From Flavobacterium sp. CFS9 (GTDB taxonomy: Bacteria > Bacteroidota > Bacteroidia > Flavobacteriales > Flavobacteriaceae): 64,000 nt of DNA. The notes under the pieces were generated by a model. It worked only from the letters and a program-made list of their open reading frames with translations, did not search any database and was not told the DNA's origin. A program made the translations under genes and the position numbers. The DNA lies in assembly GCF_041154745.1 (NCBI RefSeq), contig NZ_AP031573.1, positions 992,001 through 1,056,000 of the forward strand, in the 5' to 3' direction. Of the stretch, positions 8,437 to 16,916 are shown one piece after another; the first letter of the stretch is position 1; every line of letters starts with the position of its first letter.

Positions 8437-9537
8437 ATGAGCAACAGAAGAATTTGGTTAAAACAAATTGGTCTAGGAACTATTGGACTTGGACTTTATC
8501 CTTTTGAAACATTTGCCAACGGCAGTGCCGAACCTATAATACCCGCTACAGATCATTCACCTATATTACTGCGCTCTAACGAGAACCCTTATGGTCCATC
8601 GCCAAAAGCCCGGGAAGCAATGGCCAAAAGCATCAGTATCAGTAATCGATACGGCTGGAATCTTTCACCGGAATTAATTTCACTTCTTGCGAAAAAGAAT
8701 ACTGTTTCAGAAACCAACATTCTTCTTGGTGCCGGTTCAACCGAAATTTTAGATTTAATACTTCAATATACCGCATTGCAAAAAGGCAATTTCGTAATCG
8801 CCGAAACTACCTTTGATTATTGGACAGCCCCTGCTGAAAAACTAGGCATAAAAAAAATCACAGTTCCTTTAACCAAAGACAAAAAACACGATTTATCTGC
8901 GATGCTAAAAGCCATTGATTCCGACACCAAAATGGTTTACATCTGCAATCCGAACAACCCCACTGGAACGTTATGCCAAAGAGAAGAGCTAGTCTCTTTC
9001 ATCAAAGAAGCAACTCAAAAAACAATCGTTTTTGTAGATGAAGCGTACATCGATTTTACAAACGAGCAATCGTTAAGCGATCTAGTGATCACCAATAAAA
9101 ACCTGATTATTACCAAAACTTTCTCCAAAATGTATGGTCTGGCGGGTGCCCGAATTGGTTATGCTCTCGCACATACTGCAATGATTGAGGAATTAAGCAT
9201 TTTGAAATCGTCTCCAAACTTATCGCTCAGCGTTGTCTCTATTGCCGCAGCGATTGCTTCCCTAAACGATGAAAGTTTCATTCGCCAGGTACGCGCCTCC
9301 AACGAAGAGGTTAAAAAATATACCATAACACAACTGAATCTACTAAATTTAACCTGCATCCCTTCACATTCTAATTTTATTTACTTCTCTTTAGAAAATT
9401 ACAAAAAGGACTTTTTCCAACAATTGAAAGACCACAACATATCAGGAACAAGAATTTACGAAGAAAACGGCAAATGGACCCGAATTACCATAGGCACCAT
9501 GAAAGAAATGCAGCGATTTATTCAAGCCCTAAAATAA
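8437..9537 (+). CDS. PLP-dependent aminotransferase with Tat-type signal (HisC-like)
   Basis: The fold-type I aminotransferase motifs are complete: CNPNNPTGT, VDEAYIDF, TKTFSKMYGLAGARIGYA with the Schiff-base Lys, and a C-terminal Arg-containing WTRITIGT. Overall it resembles histidinol-phosphate aminotransferases. The N-terminus, NRRIWLKQIGLGTIGLGL, is a twin-arginine plus hydrophobic segment, with possible cleavage near FETFA/NGS (about residue 27). That predicts export of a folded, cofactor-loaded enzyme. No his genes are adjacent, so a role in histidine synthesis is not supported by context. Confidence 0.88.
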   Translation: MSNRRIWLKQIGLGTIGLGLYPFETFANGSAEPIIPATDHSPILLRSNENPYGPSPKAREAMAKSISISNRYGWNLSPELISLLAKKNTVSETNILLGAGSTEILDLILQYTALQKGNFVIAETTFDYWTAPAEKLGIKKITVPLTKDKKHDLSAMLKAIDSDTKMVYICNPNNPTGTLCQREELVSFIKEATQKTIVFVDEAYIDFTNEQSLSDLVITNKNLIITKTFSKMYGLAGARIGYALAHTAMIEELSILKSSPNLSLSVVSIAAAIASLNDESFIRQVRASNEEVKKYTITQLNLLNLTCIPSHSNFIYFSLENYKKDFFQQLKDHNISGTRIYEENGKWTRITIGTMKEMQRFIQALK

Positions 9538-9625
9538 GATGCGGAGAAAAACATGAAATCCTGCCCTTGTCCCTAATTAATAATGGTTATTTTTTAGAAA
9601 TCCAATGCAACTAAATTATAATCCT

Positions 9626-9633
9626 TACTTTTG
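9626..9633 (+). promoter_or_regulatory. Candidate -7 box for murB
   Basis: The bases read TACTTTTG, 37 bp before the ATG at 9670. If used, the upstream in-frame TTG at 9631 falls inside the promoter, which argues for the ATG start. Confidence 0.5.
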
Positions 9634-9669
9634 GAGTCAGAATTAATACTTCAAAAAAGCCTTTTATTT

Positions 9670-10683
9670 ATGGAAATTCAATCTAATTTTTCTCTAAAAA
9701 ACTACAATACTTTTGGCATCGAAGCCAAAGCCAGACAATTTGTTGCCGTACATACGGTTGCTGAACTGAAAACCATTTTAGAAGAAAACAAAGACGAACA
9801 AAAATTTATTTTAGGCGGAGGAAGCAACATGCTTTTAACGAAAGACATCGATGCTCTGGTCATTCATATTGATTTAAAAGGAAAAAAAATCATTAAGGAA
9901 GACGATGATTTTGTCTGGGTTGAAAGTCAGGCTGGCGAAACCTGGCACGACTTTGTTCTTTGGACGATCGACAATAATTTTGGAGGTTTAGAAAACATGT
10001 CCCTGATTCCCGGAAATGTAGGAACCACACCGGTACAGAATATCGGTGCTTACGGAACGGAGATCAAAGATACTTTTGTTTCGTGCGAAGCAATCAATAT
10101 TGCCACTCAGGAAATAAAAACGTTCACCAATGCCGACTGCAAATTTGGCTACAGAGAAAGCATCTTCAAAAATGAGGTAAAAGACCAATATATCATTACC
10201 TCAGTCATCTATAAACTAACAAAACGCAATCATAAAATCAACATTTCGTACGGAGATATTACCGCCGAACTGGCTAAAAAAAGCATCACTGTTCCTACTT
10301 TAAAAGAGGTCAGTAATGCTGTAATTGCCATCAGACAAAGTAAATTACCGGATCCGAAAGAATTGGGAAACAGTGGAAGTTTCTTCAAAAATCCGATTTT
10401 ATTAAAATCTGATTTCGAAAGAATACACCAAAAATTCCCGGAAATGAAATATTACGAAGTTTCGGAAACTGAAGTAAAAGTCCCGGCTGGCTGGCTTATC
10501 GAACAGGCCGGTTTTAAAGGAAAACGTTTTGGTGATGCCGGAATTCACAAAAATCAGGCACTGGTTTTAGTCAATTATGGCAATGCTACAGGACAAGAAA
10601 TTCTAGCGGTTTCCAAAGATGTACAGAAAACTGTTTTTGATACTTTTGGAATTCAGATTGAAGCGGAAGTTAATGTAATTTAG
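9670..10683 (+). CDS. murB: UDP-N-acetylenolpyruvoylglucosamine reductase
   Basis: MurB reduces UDP-GlcNAc-enolpyruvate to UDP-MurNAc with FAD and NADPH. Visible motifs are the FAD-binding GGGSNMLL, PGNVGTTPVQNIGAYG, GNSGSFFKNP with the proton-donor Ser, and GDAGIHKNQALVLVN. The ATG at 9670 (MEIQSNFSLKNYNTFGI) is chosen over the in-frame TTG at 9631, because that TTG lies within the likely promoter and family homology starts at NFSLKNYNTF. The product is 337 aa, a normal length for the long (type I) form. No other mur genes are adjacent. Confidence 0.95.
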   Translation: MEIQSNFSLKNYNTFGIEAKARQFVAVHTVAELKTILEENKDEQKFILGGGSNMLLTKDIDALVIHIDLKGKKIIKEDDDFVWVESQAGETWHDFVLWTIDNNFGGLENMSLIPGNVGTTPVQNIGAYGTEIKDTFVSCEAINIATQEIKTFTNADCKFGYRESIFKNEVKDQYIITSVIYKLTKRNHKINISYGDITAELAKKSITVPTLKEVSNAVIAIRQSKLPDPKELGNSGSFFKNPILLKSDFERIHQKFPEMKYYEVSETEVKVPAGWLIEQAGFKGKRFGDAGIHKNQALVLVNYGNATGQEILAVSKDVQKTVFDTFGIQIEAEVNVI

Positions 10684-10740
10684 AAGTTAGATCTTTAGAT
10701 TATTAGATTTTTTTGACTAACTGGAAAATTAGGAAATTTT

Positions 10741-10774
10741 AAACCTCTGAACCTTTGTTCCTTTGAACCTAAAA
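10741..10774. repeat. CTTTGAACCT-type intergenic repeat
   Basis: The stretch contains CTCTGAACCTTTGTTCC followed by TTTGAACCT. A reverse-complement relative (GGTTCAGAGGAGCAAAGG) occurs at 24602-24619, and another relative at 32118-32137. The family appears dispersed between genes. Confidence 0.55.
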
Positions 10775-10784
10775 AAGAAAAAGA

Positions 10785-11399
10785 ATGTACACACCCGACT
10801 TATATAAAAATGAAGATCCGGAATCGATCCGGGCTTTTTTGAAAGAAAACAGCTTCGGAATCCTGATCAATCAGACACACGGAAAATTATGTGCAACGCA
10901 TATTCCGATAGAACTTGAAGTGAATTTGGATGGAAAAGAAATTTTACAGGGACATCTTTCCAAACTCAATCCGCAAGCAGAAGGTTTTGCCGAAAACGAT
11001 CAGGTACTGGCTGTTTTTACAGGTCCGCACAGTTACATATCATCGTCCTGGTACGACCATGAAAATGTTCCAACATGGAATTATATAGCTGTACATGTTT
11101 ATGGCCGAATCAAAATTGTCGACGAAGCTACTTCGATAGAACAGCTTAAAAAATTAGTCGACAAGTACGAAGCGAATTCAGAGAATCCGGTTCGGGTTGA
11201 AAATTTATCTGCCAAAACTATGAGGGAAGCCAGAGGTATTTTTGGCTTCGAAATCGAAATCGACGAAATTCAGGCTACCAGGAAACTATCCCAGAACAGG
11301 GACGATCACAATTATAAAAACATTATTTCAGAGTTAGAAAAAACCGAAAACCCTCAGGCTATTGCTGTTGCAAAAGAAATGGCAAAATGCCGAAAGTAA
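10785..11399 (+). CDS. FMN-binding negative transcriptional regulator, PaiB family
   Basis: The 204-aa protein begins MYTPDLYKNEDPESIRAF and has the split-barrel flavin-binding features of PaiB: HIPIELE, GPHSYISSSWY, VPTWNYIAVHVYG and a C-terminal helix rich in EIDEIQATRKLSQNR. In Bacillus, PaiB acts with PaiA in repression of sporulation and protease genes. No paiA-like acetyltransferase is adjacent here, so the regulatory role is only by family name. Flavin-dependent stress chemistry is an alternative. Confidence 0.86.
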   Translation: MYTPDLYKNEDPESIRAFLKENSFGILINQTHGKLCATHIPIELEVNLDGKEILQGHLSKLNPQAEGFAENDQVLAVFTGPHSYISSSWYDHENVPTWNYIAVHVYGRIKIVDEATSIEQLKKLVDKYEANSENPVRVENLSAKTMREARGIFGFEIEIDEIQATRKLSQNRDDHNYKNIISELEKTENPQAIAVAKEMAKCRK

Positions 11400-11413
11400 A
11401 TCCGTTTTCGGCA

Positions 11414-11443
11414 TTGAAAATTAGGATTTGATGAGTACATTTG
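11414..11443 (+). promoter_or_regulatory. Promoter of the GT2 / sigma factor unit
   Basis: TTG at 11414-11416, a 19-bp gap, then TACATTTG at 11436-11443. This is a good match to the Bacteroidota housekeeping promoter. Transcription should start near 11449, giving a leader of about 35 nt. Confidence 0.7.
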
Positions 11444-11482
11444 CACTCGCAAGATTCAGAAATTAAAAGACATTAAAATCAG

Positions 11483-12589
11483 ATGCTTATAACTTTATTT
11501 TACTTCTTTATTGCTATCGTTTTCATTCAGATTTTCTATTACTTAGGGATTTTTGGAAAGTTCGCTTTCGGCAAACCTCAGGAAATAACTCCAAAGAAAA
11601 TTCCGGTATCTGTTATTGTCTGCGCAAAAAATGAAGAAGAAAATGTAAAAAAGTTCATCCCCCTTCTTGCGGAACAAAACTACCCTGACTTTGAAATTGT
11701 TTTAATTGATGATGCCTCAAGTGACGAAACTTTAGAGGTTTTTGAAGAATTCGAACAACAGTACAGCAATATCCGTCTGGTAAAAGTGCAAAACAATGAA
11801 GCTTTCTGGGGAAATAAAAAATATGCATTAACTTTAGGAATCAAGGCTTCAAAAAAAGACTACTTACTTTTTACCGATGCAGATTGTTATCCAACCTCAA
11901 CAGAATGGATCACTGCCATGACTTCAAGATTCACCATGAACAAAACAATTGTTTTAGGTTATGGCGGTTACGAAAAAGTGGAACGTTCCCTATTAAACAA
12001 AATTATACGTTATGAAACCGTTTTAACGGCTGTTCAATATTTCTCATGGGCCAAACTAGGGCTTCCTTACATGGGTGTCGGACGAAACTTAGCCTATAAA
12101 AAGGATGAATTTTTTAATGTAAACGGCTTTATCGAGCACATCCAGATTCGTTCAGGCGATGATGATTTATTTATCAATCAGGCTGCAACTAAAAACAACA
12201 CTACCATTGCTTACAACCCTGAAAGTTTCACTTACTCCAAACCAAAGGAAACTTACAGAGAATGGTTCACTCAAAAAAGAAGACATGTTTCTACAGCAGA
12301 ACATTACAAATTTTTTGATAAAATGCAATTGGGGCTATTTTTCACTTCACAATTATTTTTCTTTTTATCAGCAATTGTATTGTTAGCATTTCAGTTTCAG
12401 TGGATCGCTGTATTGGCTATTTTAGCAACACGTTACACTGTTGCATGGATTGTTATAGGATTTTCTGCGGGTAAATTAAAAGAAAATGATCTGAAAGTTT
12501 GGTTTCCTGTTGTTGAAATCATCCTTATATTCACGCAAATTAATATCTTTATAACTAATATCTTTTCAAAACCGGTATATTGGAAATAA
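11483..12589 (+). CDS. Membrane glycosyltransferase family 2
   Basis: The protein has 368 aa. An N-terminal membrane helix (LITLFYFFIAIVFIQIFYYLG) is followed by a GT-A domain with VSVIVCAKNEEENV, LIDDASSDET (nucleotide-binding DD) and FTDADCYP (DxD). It then has GDDDLFINQ and QKRRHVSTAEHY, equivalent to the acceptor-site and QxxRW-like regions. Two or three further membrane helices end the protein. It probably moves a sugar onto a lipid or surface glycan; the substrate is unknown. The sigma factor gene begins inside its last codons. Confidence 0.88.
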   Translation: MLITLFYFFIAIVFIQIFYYLGIFGKFAFGKPQEITPKKIPVSVIVCAKNEEENVKKFIPLLAEQNYPDFEIVLIDDASSDETLEVFEEFEQQYSNIRLVKVQNNEAFWGNKKYALTLGIKASKKDYLLFTDADCYPTSTEWITAMTSRFTMNKTIVLGYGGYEKVERSLLNKIIRYETVLTAVQYFSWAKLGLPYMGVGRNLAYKKDEFFNVNGFIEHIQIRSGDDDLFINQAATKNNTTIAYNPESFTYSKPKETYREWFTQKRRHVSTAEHYKFFDKMQLGLFFTSQLFFFLSAIVLLAFQFQWIAVLAILATRYTVAWIVIGFSAGKLKENDLKVWFPVVEIILIFTQINIFITNIFSKPVYWK

Positions 12590-13131
12590 ATTCTAAAATA
12601 GAAAAAGCTAAAAAAGGCGATCAGATCGCCTTTACTTTTTTATTAGATTATTTCTGGAATGAAGTGTACAGCTTTATGTTAAAGCGTACCGAAAACGAAA
12701 CCATCGCCGAAGATATTACGATCGAAACCTTCTCTAAAGCTTTCGACAAAATAGCCAGTTACAATTCTGAATTTCAATTCAACACCTGGTTAATTGCTAT
12801 AGCAAAAAACGTTTATATTGATTTGTTACGTAAAAAGAAAACCGGTCTTTTTATAGAAATCACAGACAACGAAGACCAACAGGCCTACAATATTGCCGAC
12901 CCTACTCCTTCTGCCGAAGATGCTCTAATTAAAGAACAAAATCTTTCGCGCCTGCTGCAATGCATCAAAGAATTAAAACCTCACTACCAGGAAGTCATCC
13001 AGCTTCGTTATTTTCAGGAAATGACTTATCAGGAAATAGCGCTGAAAATCAACGAACCTTTGAGCAATGTCAAAGTAAAATTACTTCGCGCTAAAAAATT
13101 ACTAGCAGAAATCATCGAACGCAACAGATAA
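12580..13131 (+). CDS. ECF-type RNA polymerase sigma factor
   Basis: Residues from about 10 to 85 form sigma region 2, with the -10-recognition part EDITIETFSKAFDKI and QFNTWLIAIAKNVYIDLLRKK. Region 4 lies at about 125-180 with LRYFQEMTYQEIALKINEPLSNVKVKLLRAKK, a helix-turn-helix. The length of 183 aa is typical. The only sensible start is TTG at 12580, overlapping the end of the glycosyltransferase gene by 10 bp and implying coupled translation. No anti-sigma gene follows; tonB comes next after 155 bp. Its targets are unknown (see the GTAAC-N17-GTC motif elsewhere in the window). Confidence 0.9.
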   Translation: MEINSKIEKAKKGDQIAFTFLLDYFWNEVYSFMLKRTENETIAEDITIETFSKAFDKIASYNSEFQFNTWLIAIAKNVYIDLLRKKKTGLFIEITDNEDQQAYNIADPTPSAEDALIKEQNLSRLLQCIKELKPHYQEVIQLRYFQEMTYQEIALKINEPLSNVKVKLLRAKKLLAEIIERNR

Positions 13132-13286
13132 TTTATTATCTTTAGGTAAAGAATAAAATATTCACGTATTTTTTCTTAAAAAACCTATTTATCCACATAC
13201 TAAAACAACAACATCTCCGTTGTTAGCTAAAACCAAAACCGTACTGCCTATGATTTAACGTTACCTAACCTTAAAATCCAAAAATC

Positions 13287-14114
13287 ATGACTAAATCAAA
13301 CATCTACGAAACCAATTGGACCGATCTTGTTTTCGAAAACAAGAACAAAGAGTACGGCGCTTATCAATTACGCCAGGAGAGTTCAAAAAACACAGTTACA
13401 GCTTTATTTATGGGATTGCTATTATTGGCAGGTCTGGGAAGTGCGTCGGTGTTGATTAATAAGTTTGGAACACATGGCCCCGTAGAAACAGGTCCAACTG
13501 TTCTTACTGACCCCATAACACCCGTAGATCTAACTCCGATTCAGGTAAAACCTGAACCACCGGCACCGCCTGTAGCGCCTCAGCAAACCGCAGCTGCGTC
13601 ACCCGTTACCAGTTCACAATTGGTAAATCCTGTTGTAACAGCCGCAACTCAGGCCACACCCGATGTTATTGCACCAAACACAGACAATCATCCTGTTGTT
13701 GACAATGCAAACACCGGAACAGGAACTGCAGTAAATGCATTACCGGCAACTGGCGGTGGTGTTGAAACTACAGTAGCTTCAACAGGAGAAAGCAAAGACC
13801 CTGTTAATGTAGCTATCTTAGACAAACTACCTGAATTTCCGGGAGGAATGACTAAGTTTTATACTTATGTAGGAAACAATTTCAACAGACCGGAACTGGA
13901 TGCTGAAAAAACCCTAAGAGTGTATGTATCTTTTGTAATTGAAAAAGACGGCTCCATTACAGACATCATGGTAAAAAATGATCCGGGATACGGAATCGGA
14001 AAAGAGGCCATCAGGGTATTAAAATCATTAAAAACAAAATGGAGCCCGGGTATTTTAAACGGAAAACCTGTTCGAACTGCCTATAACCTTCCAATCACAA
14101 TAAAAACAGAATAA
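13287..14114 (+). CDS. tonB: TonB-family energy transducer
   Basis: TonB passes energy from ExbB/ExbD to outer-membrane receptors. The N-terminal cytoplasmic segment carries ENKNKEYGAYQLR (about 17-29), a hallmark of Bacteroidota TonB proteins. One membrane helix (about 38-58) is followed by a Pro/Thr/Val-rich periplasmic linker (about 70-165). The C-terminal TonB domain includes PEFPGGMTKFYTYV and VYVSFVIEKDGSITDI. At 275 aa it is normal length. No exbB/exbD are adjacent. It is transcribed alone or after the sigma gene, and a strong terminator follows. Confidence 0.93.
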   Translation: MTKSNIYETNWTDLVFENKNKEYGAYQLRQESSKNTVTALFMGLLLLAGLGSASVLINKFGTHGPVETGPTVLTDPITPVDLTPIQVKPEPPAPPVAPQQTAAASPVTSSQLVNPVVTAATQATPDVIAPNTDNHPVVDNANTGTGTAVNALPATGGGVETTVASTGESKDPVNVAILDKLPEFPGGMTKFYTYVGNNFNRPELDAEKTLRVYVSFVIEKDGSITDIMVKNDPGYGIGKEAIRVLKSLKTKWSPGILNGKPVRTAYNLPITIKTE

Positions 14115-14130
14115 CAAAACAATAAAAAAC

Positions 14131-14160
14131 AAAAAAGCAGAACTTAGGTTCTGCTTTTTT
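14131..14160 (+). terminator. Terminator after tonB
   Basis: AAGCAGAAC and GTTCTGCTT pair around a short loop, followed by six T. Confidence 0.92.
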
Positions 14161-14282
14161 ATTTCATTAAGCACCAGTCCATTCTTAATTAAATCCCGAT
14201 ACAGTAAAAAAATTAACAAAATAAATTACTTTTACTGCTCCTTAGGAGAAAAATCAAATCTATTAAAATTAAAAACTAAAAA

Positions 14283-14663
14283 ATGGGAATATTTTCAGCT
14301 ATTCTAGGTAATGCCGGCTCTGTTAGCCAGGAGGAGTTATTAAAAAAATACGGACAGCTTTTAACAGACAGAGAAGAAATCGAAATGGGTTTTAAACTAC
14401 TCCGCGATACTTTTATCTTTACGAACAAAAGATTAATTCTGGTTGATGTACAAGGATTAACAGGAAGTAAAACTGAATACAAATCTATTGCTTACAAAAG
14501 CATTACACGTTTCAGTGTAGAAACAGCAGGAACTTTTGATTTGGATGCAGAATTAAAAATCTGGGTTGCAAGCGAATTACAGCCAAGCATTGTAAAACAA
14601 TTTAACAAATCAGTAAATGTGTACGACGTACAAAAAGTACTGGCATTTCACGTTTTAGGCTAA
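14283..14663 (+). CDS. Bacterial PH-domain protein (bPH_1 type)
   Basis: The 126-aa protein has no signal or membrane helix. The segment LLRDTFIFTNKRLILVDVQG followed by KTEYKSIAYKSITRFSVETAGTFDLDAELKIWV is the typical strand pattern of the bacterial pleckstrin-homology-like family. Function is unknown. It is a monocistronic gene between two strong terminators. Confidence 0.85.
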   Translation: MGIFSAILGNAGSVSQEELLKKYGQLLTDREEIEMGFKLLRDTFIFTNKRLILVDVQGLTGSKTEYKSIAYKSITRFSVETAGTFDLDAELKIWVASELQPSIVKQFNKSVNVYDVQKVLAFHVLG

Positions 14664-14675
14664 ACTCTATACAAC

Positions 14676-14708
14676 AAACCCGACAGGTTTCAAAAACCTG
14701 TCGGGTTT
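14676..14708. terminator. Bidirectional terminator between the PH-domain and M48 genes
   Basis: AAACCCGACAGGTTT and AACCTGTCGGGTTT form a near-perfect hairpin between two convergent genes. Its stem resembles the one after the S9 peptidase gene (57402-57434). Confidence 0.85.
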
Positions 14709-14728
14709 GATATAAATTTAAAATAAAA

Positions 14729-15592
14729 TTATTTTTTCTTTTTAGCAGGAGCTTTCTTGGCAGGAGTTCCTTTTTTAGCCGGAGCAGTATTTACAATTTT
14801 CTGCTGTACATACGGTTTATACAAACCATCTTTCTCCGCTCTTTTCTTAGCATCTTCAGCTCTTTGTTTTGAATCCGGATGTGAACTCATCATCTGATCG
14901 ATAAAAGAAGCTTCATTACCTTCACTCATTTTGGCCAAAATTCTAAATGCCGATTCTTCAGCATTTACATTATAACCATTCTTCTTTAAAAATTCATAAG
15001 AAAATAAATCTGCCTCTGCTTCTTGCTTACGGCTAAACTTATTATCAATAATAGCGCTACCTATTTTACCCAACTGGCTATCGGTAACACTTGCGATCGT
15101 AGCGGATTGAGAAGCAGCCCCTTCTAACAAAGCTTCTTTTCTGTAAGCCGCTTTAATGGCATCTCTTGAATCCTGATTGGCTACGTGACCAATTTCATGA
15201 CCAATTACTGCCAGCAATTCATTGTCGTCCATAATATCCATCAATCCTGAATATACACGCACGCTTCCATCAGCAGTTGCAAAAGCGTTAACTTCTTTTA
15301 ATTTATAAACTTTATAATTCAAAGTATATCCGTCACCGGCTGTATGCTTTCCAAAAACCCTGTTCAGTCTTAAAGTATACGGATCATTCGCAGCTGCAAC
15401 CTGATTTTCGGCATCCATTTTATCAACAGCAGCTTTTGATAAAGCAGCAGCATCAGCATTACTGAAAGTAAAACTACTAACTCCCTTTTGAACAGCTCCC
15501 AATGCTTTTTCACCAAAATTAATCTGCGCATTTATTTTAGTAAAACCAAAAGCGGCAAACAAAACTCCCAATACTATAAATTTCTTTTTCAT
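14729..15592 (-). CDS. M48-family metallopeptidase, exported
   Basis: An N-terminal signal peptide of about 22 residues ends NAQ. The zinc motif HEIGH is at 132-136, and the third ligand is probably the Glu in SRKQEAEADLFSYEF (about 193). The protein then has SSHPDSKQRAEDAKKRAE, as in BepA/YcaL-like peptidases that tend the outer membrane. A Lys/Ala/Pro-rich tail (about 270-287) ends the 287-aa protein. The gene is convergent with the PH-domain gene and divergent from lipA. Confidence 0.92.
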   Translation of the reverse strand: MKKKFIVLGVLFAAFGFTKINAQINFGEKALGAVQKGVSSFTFSNADAAALSKAAVDKMDAENQVAAANDPYTLRLNRVFGKHTAGDGYTLNYKVYKLKEVNAFATADGSVRVYSGLMDIMDDNELLAVIGHEIGHVANQDSRDAIKAAYRKEALLEGAASQSATIASVTDSQLGKIGSAIIDNKFSRKQEAEADLFSYEFLKKNGYNVNAEESAFRILAKMSEGNEASFIDQMMSSHPDSKQRAEDAKKRAEKDGLYKPYVQQKIVNTAPAKKGTPAKKAPAKKKK

Positions 15593-15618
15593 GTTCTATA
15601 ATGATTACAATTTAACAA

Positions 15619-15626
15619 CAAATGTA
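15619..15626 (-). promoter_or_regulatory. Candidate -7 box for the M48 peptidase
   Basis: The minus strand reads TACATTTG, 26 bp upstream of the start codon. No clear -33 box is seen. Confidence 0.5.
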
Positions 15627-15899
15627 GTACAAACTCAATTCCTTTTGAATTGCATTTTGACTAATTTTTTAACAAATAAAGGTATAAATTTTAAATGAGT
15701 AAAAATGAGCAGTCAAACAAAATCCTCACTCTTACTCCAATTGACAGACAAAAAAGAAGCATTTTAATCAGCATCAATGCTTTAAAAATAAAATTTTAAC
15801 ACACTCACATGATTATTACCAAAAGTGCGTTATAAAAACTCCAGGCCTTTTCAATACCAAATTAAATCTTAAACGAATCTCCAAATAAACTACATTCCG

Positions 15900-15907
15900 T
15901 ATCTTTG
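15900..15907 (+). promoter_or_regulatory. Candidate -7 box for lipA
   Basis: The bases read TATCTTTG, 18 bp before the ATG, giving a leader of only about 13 nt. Confidence 0.55.
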
Positions 15908-15925
15908 TACTTTGAATTTTGATAT

Positions 15926-16792
15926 ATGGAAACAGTCATTGAAAATATACCAACAGGGAAACCTAAATGGTTAAAGGTTAAACTTCCTATTGGACAAAAA
16001 TACACTGAACTTCGTGGTTTGGTTGATAAGTATAGTTTAAACACTATTTGTACTTCGGGAAGCTGCCCAAATATGGGAGAATGCTGGGGTGAAGGTACCG
16101 CTACTTTTATGATTTTGGGGAATGTATGTACCCGTTCCTGTGGTTTCTGCGGTGTAAAAACCGGACGTCCTGAAACGGTAGATTGGGATGAACCTGAAAA
16201 AGTAGCCCGTTCTATAAAAATCATGAACATTAAACATGCTGTAATTACAAGTGTAGACCGAGACGATTTAAAAGACGGCGGTTCTATTATTTGGATTGAA
16301 ACGGTAAAAGCAATCCGAAGAATGAATCCGAATACGACTCTTGAAACTTTAATTCCGGATTTTCAGGGAATCGAAAGAAATATAGATCGTATTGTCGAGG
16401 CCAATCCTGAAGTAGTTTCACACAATGTTGAGACTGTTCGTCGTTTGACCCGTGAAGTACGTATTCAGGCAAAATACGATCGTAGTCTGGAAGTTTTACG
16501 TTACCTGAAAGAAAAAGGAATCAACAGAACCAAATCCGGAATCATGCTTGGACTTGGAGAAACTGAAGAAGAAGTTTTTCAAACGATGACCGATTTACGA
16601 AATGCAAATGTGGATGTGGTTACTATTGGACAATACCTTCAACCAAGTAAAAAACATTTGCCTGTAAAAGAATTTATAACGCCTGAACAATTCGCCCGAT
16701 ATGAAAAATTTGGTCTTGAATTAGGTTTCCGTCATGTAGAAAGCGGACCACTGGTTCGTTCTTCTTACAAAGCACAAAAACACATTTTATAA
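15926..16792 (+). CDS. lipA: Lipoyl synthase
   Basis: LipA is a radical-SAM enzyme that inserts two sulfurs into protein-bound octanoate. The radical-SAM cluster Cys are in CTRSCGFC (68, 72, 75). The auxiliary, sacrificial cluster Cys are in [12 protein letters not shown] (42, 47, 53). The C-terminal RSSYKAQ carries the Ser that ligates the auxiliary cluster. At 288 aa it is full length. No lipB is adjacent. Confidence 0.97.
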   Translation: METVIENIPTGKPKWLKVKLPIGQKYTELRGLVDKYSLNTICTSGSCPNMGECWGEGTATFMILGNVCTRSCGFCGVKTGRPETVDWDEPEKVARSIKIMNIKHAVITSVDRDDLKDGGSIIWIETVKAIRRMNPNTTLETLIPDFQGIERNIDRIVEANPEVVSHNVETVRRLTREVRIQAKYDRSLEVLRYLKEKGINRTKSGIMLGLGETEEEVFQTMTDLRNANVDVVTIGQYLQPSKKHLPVKEFITPEQFARYEKFGLELGFRHVESGPLVRSSYKAQKHIL

Positions 16793-16916
16793 AAAGGTTT
16801 AACTGTTTAACCGTTCTATTTGTTTAATCGAGAAAATCGTTTGACCACTAAATGTTTATTGGCAGATGCGATTAAACAACTAAACGAATAAACGATTTAA
16901 CAAACAATCGAAAAGC

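Larger units (their letters stand above)
15593..15925. other. Divergent promoter region between M48 and lipA
   Basis: There is no gene here. It holds a -7 box at each end (15619-15626 minus, 15900-15907 plus) and AT-rich filler between, with only a short imperfect repeat around GAAGCATT/AATGCTT. Confidence 0.6.
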
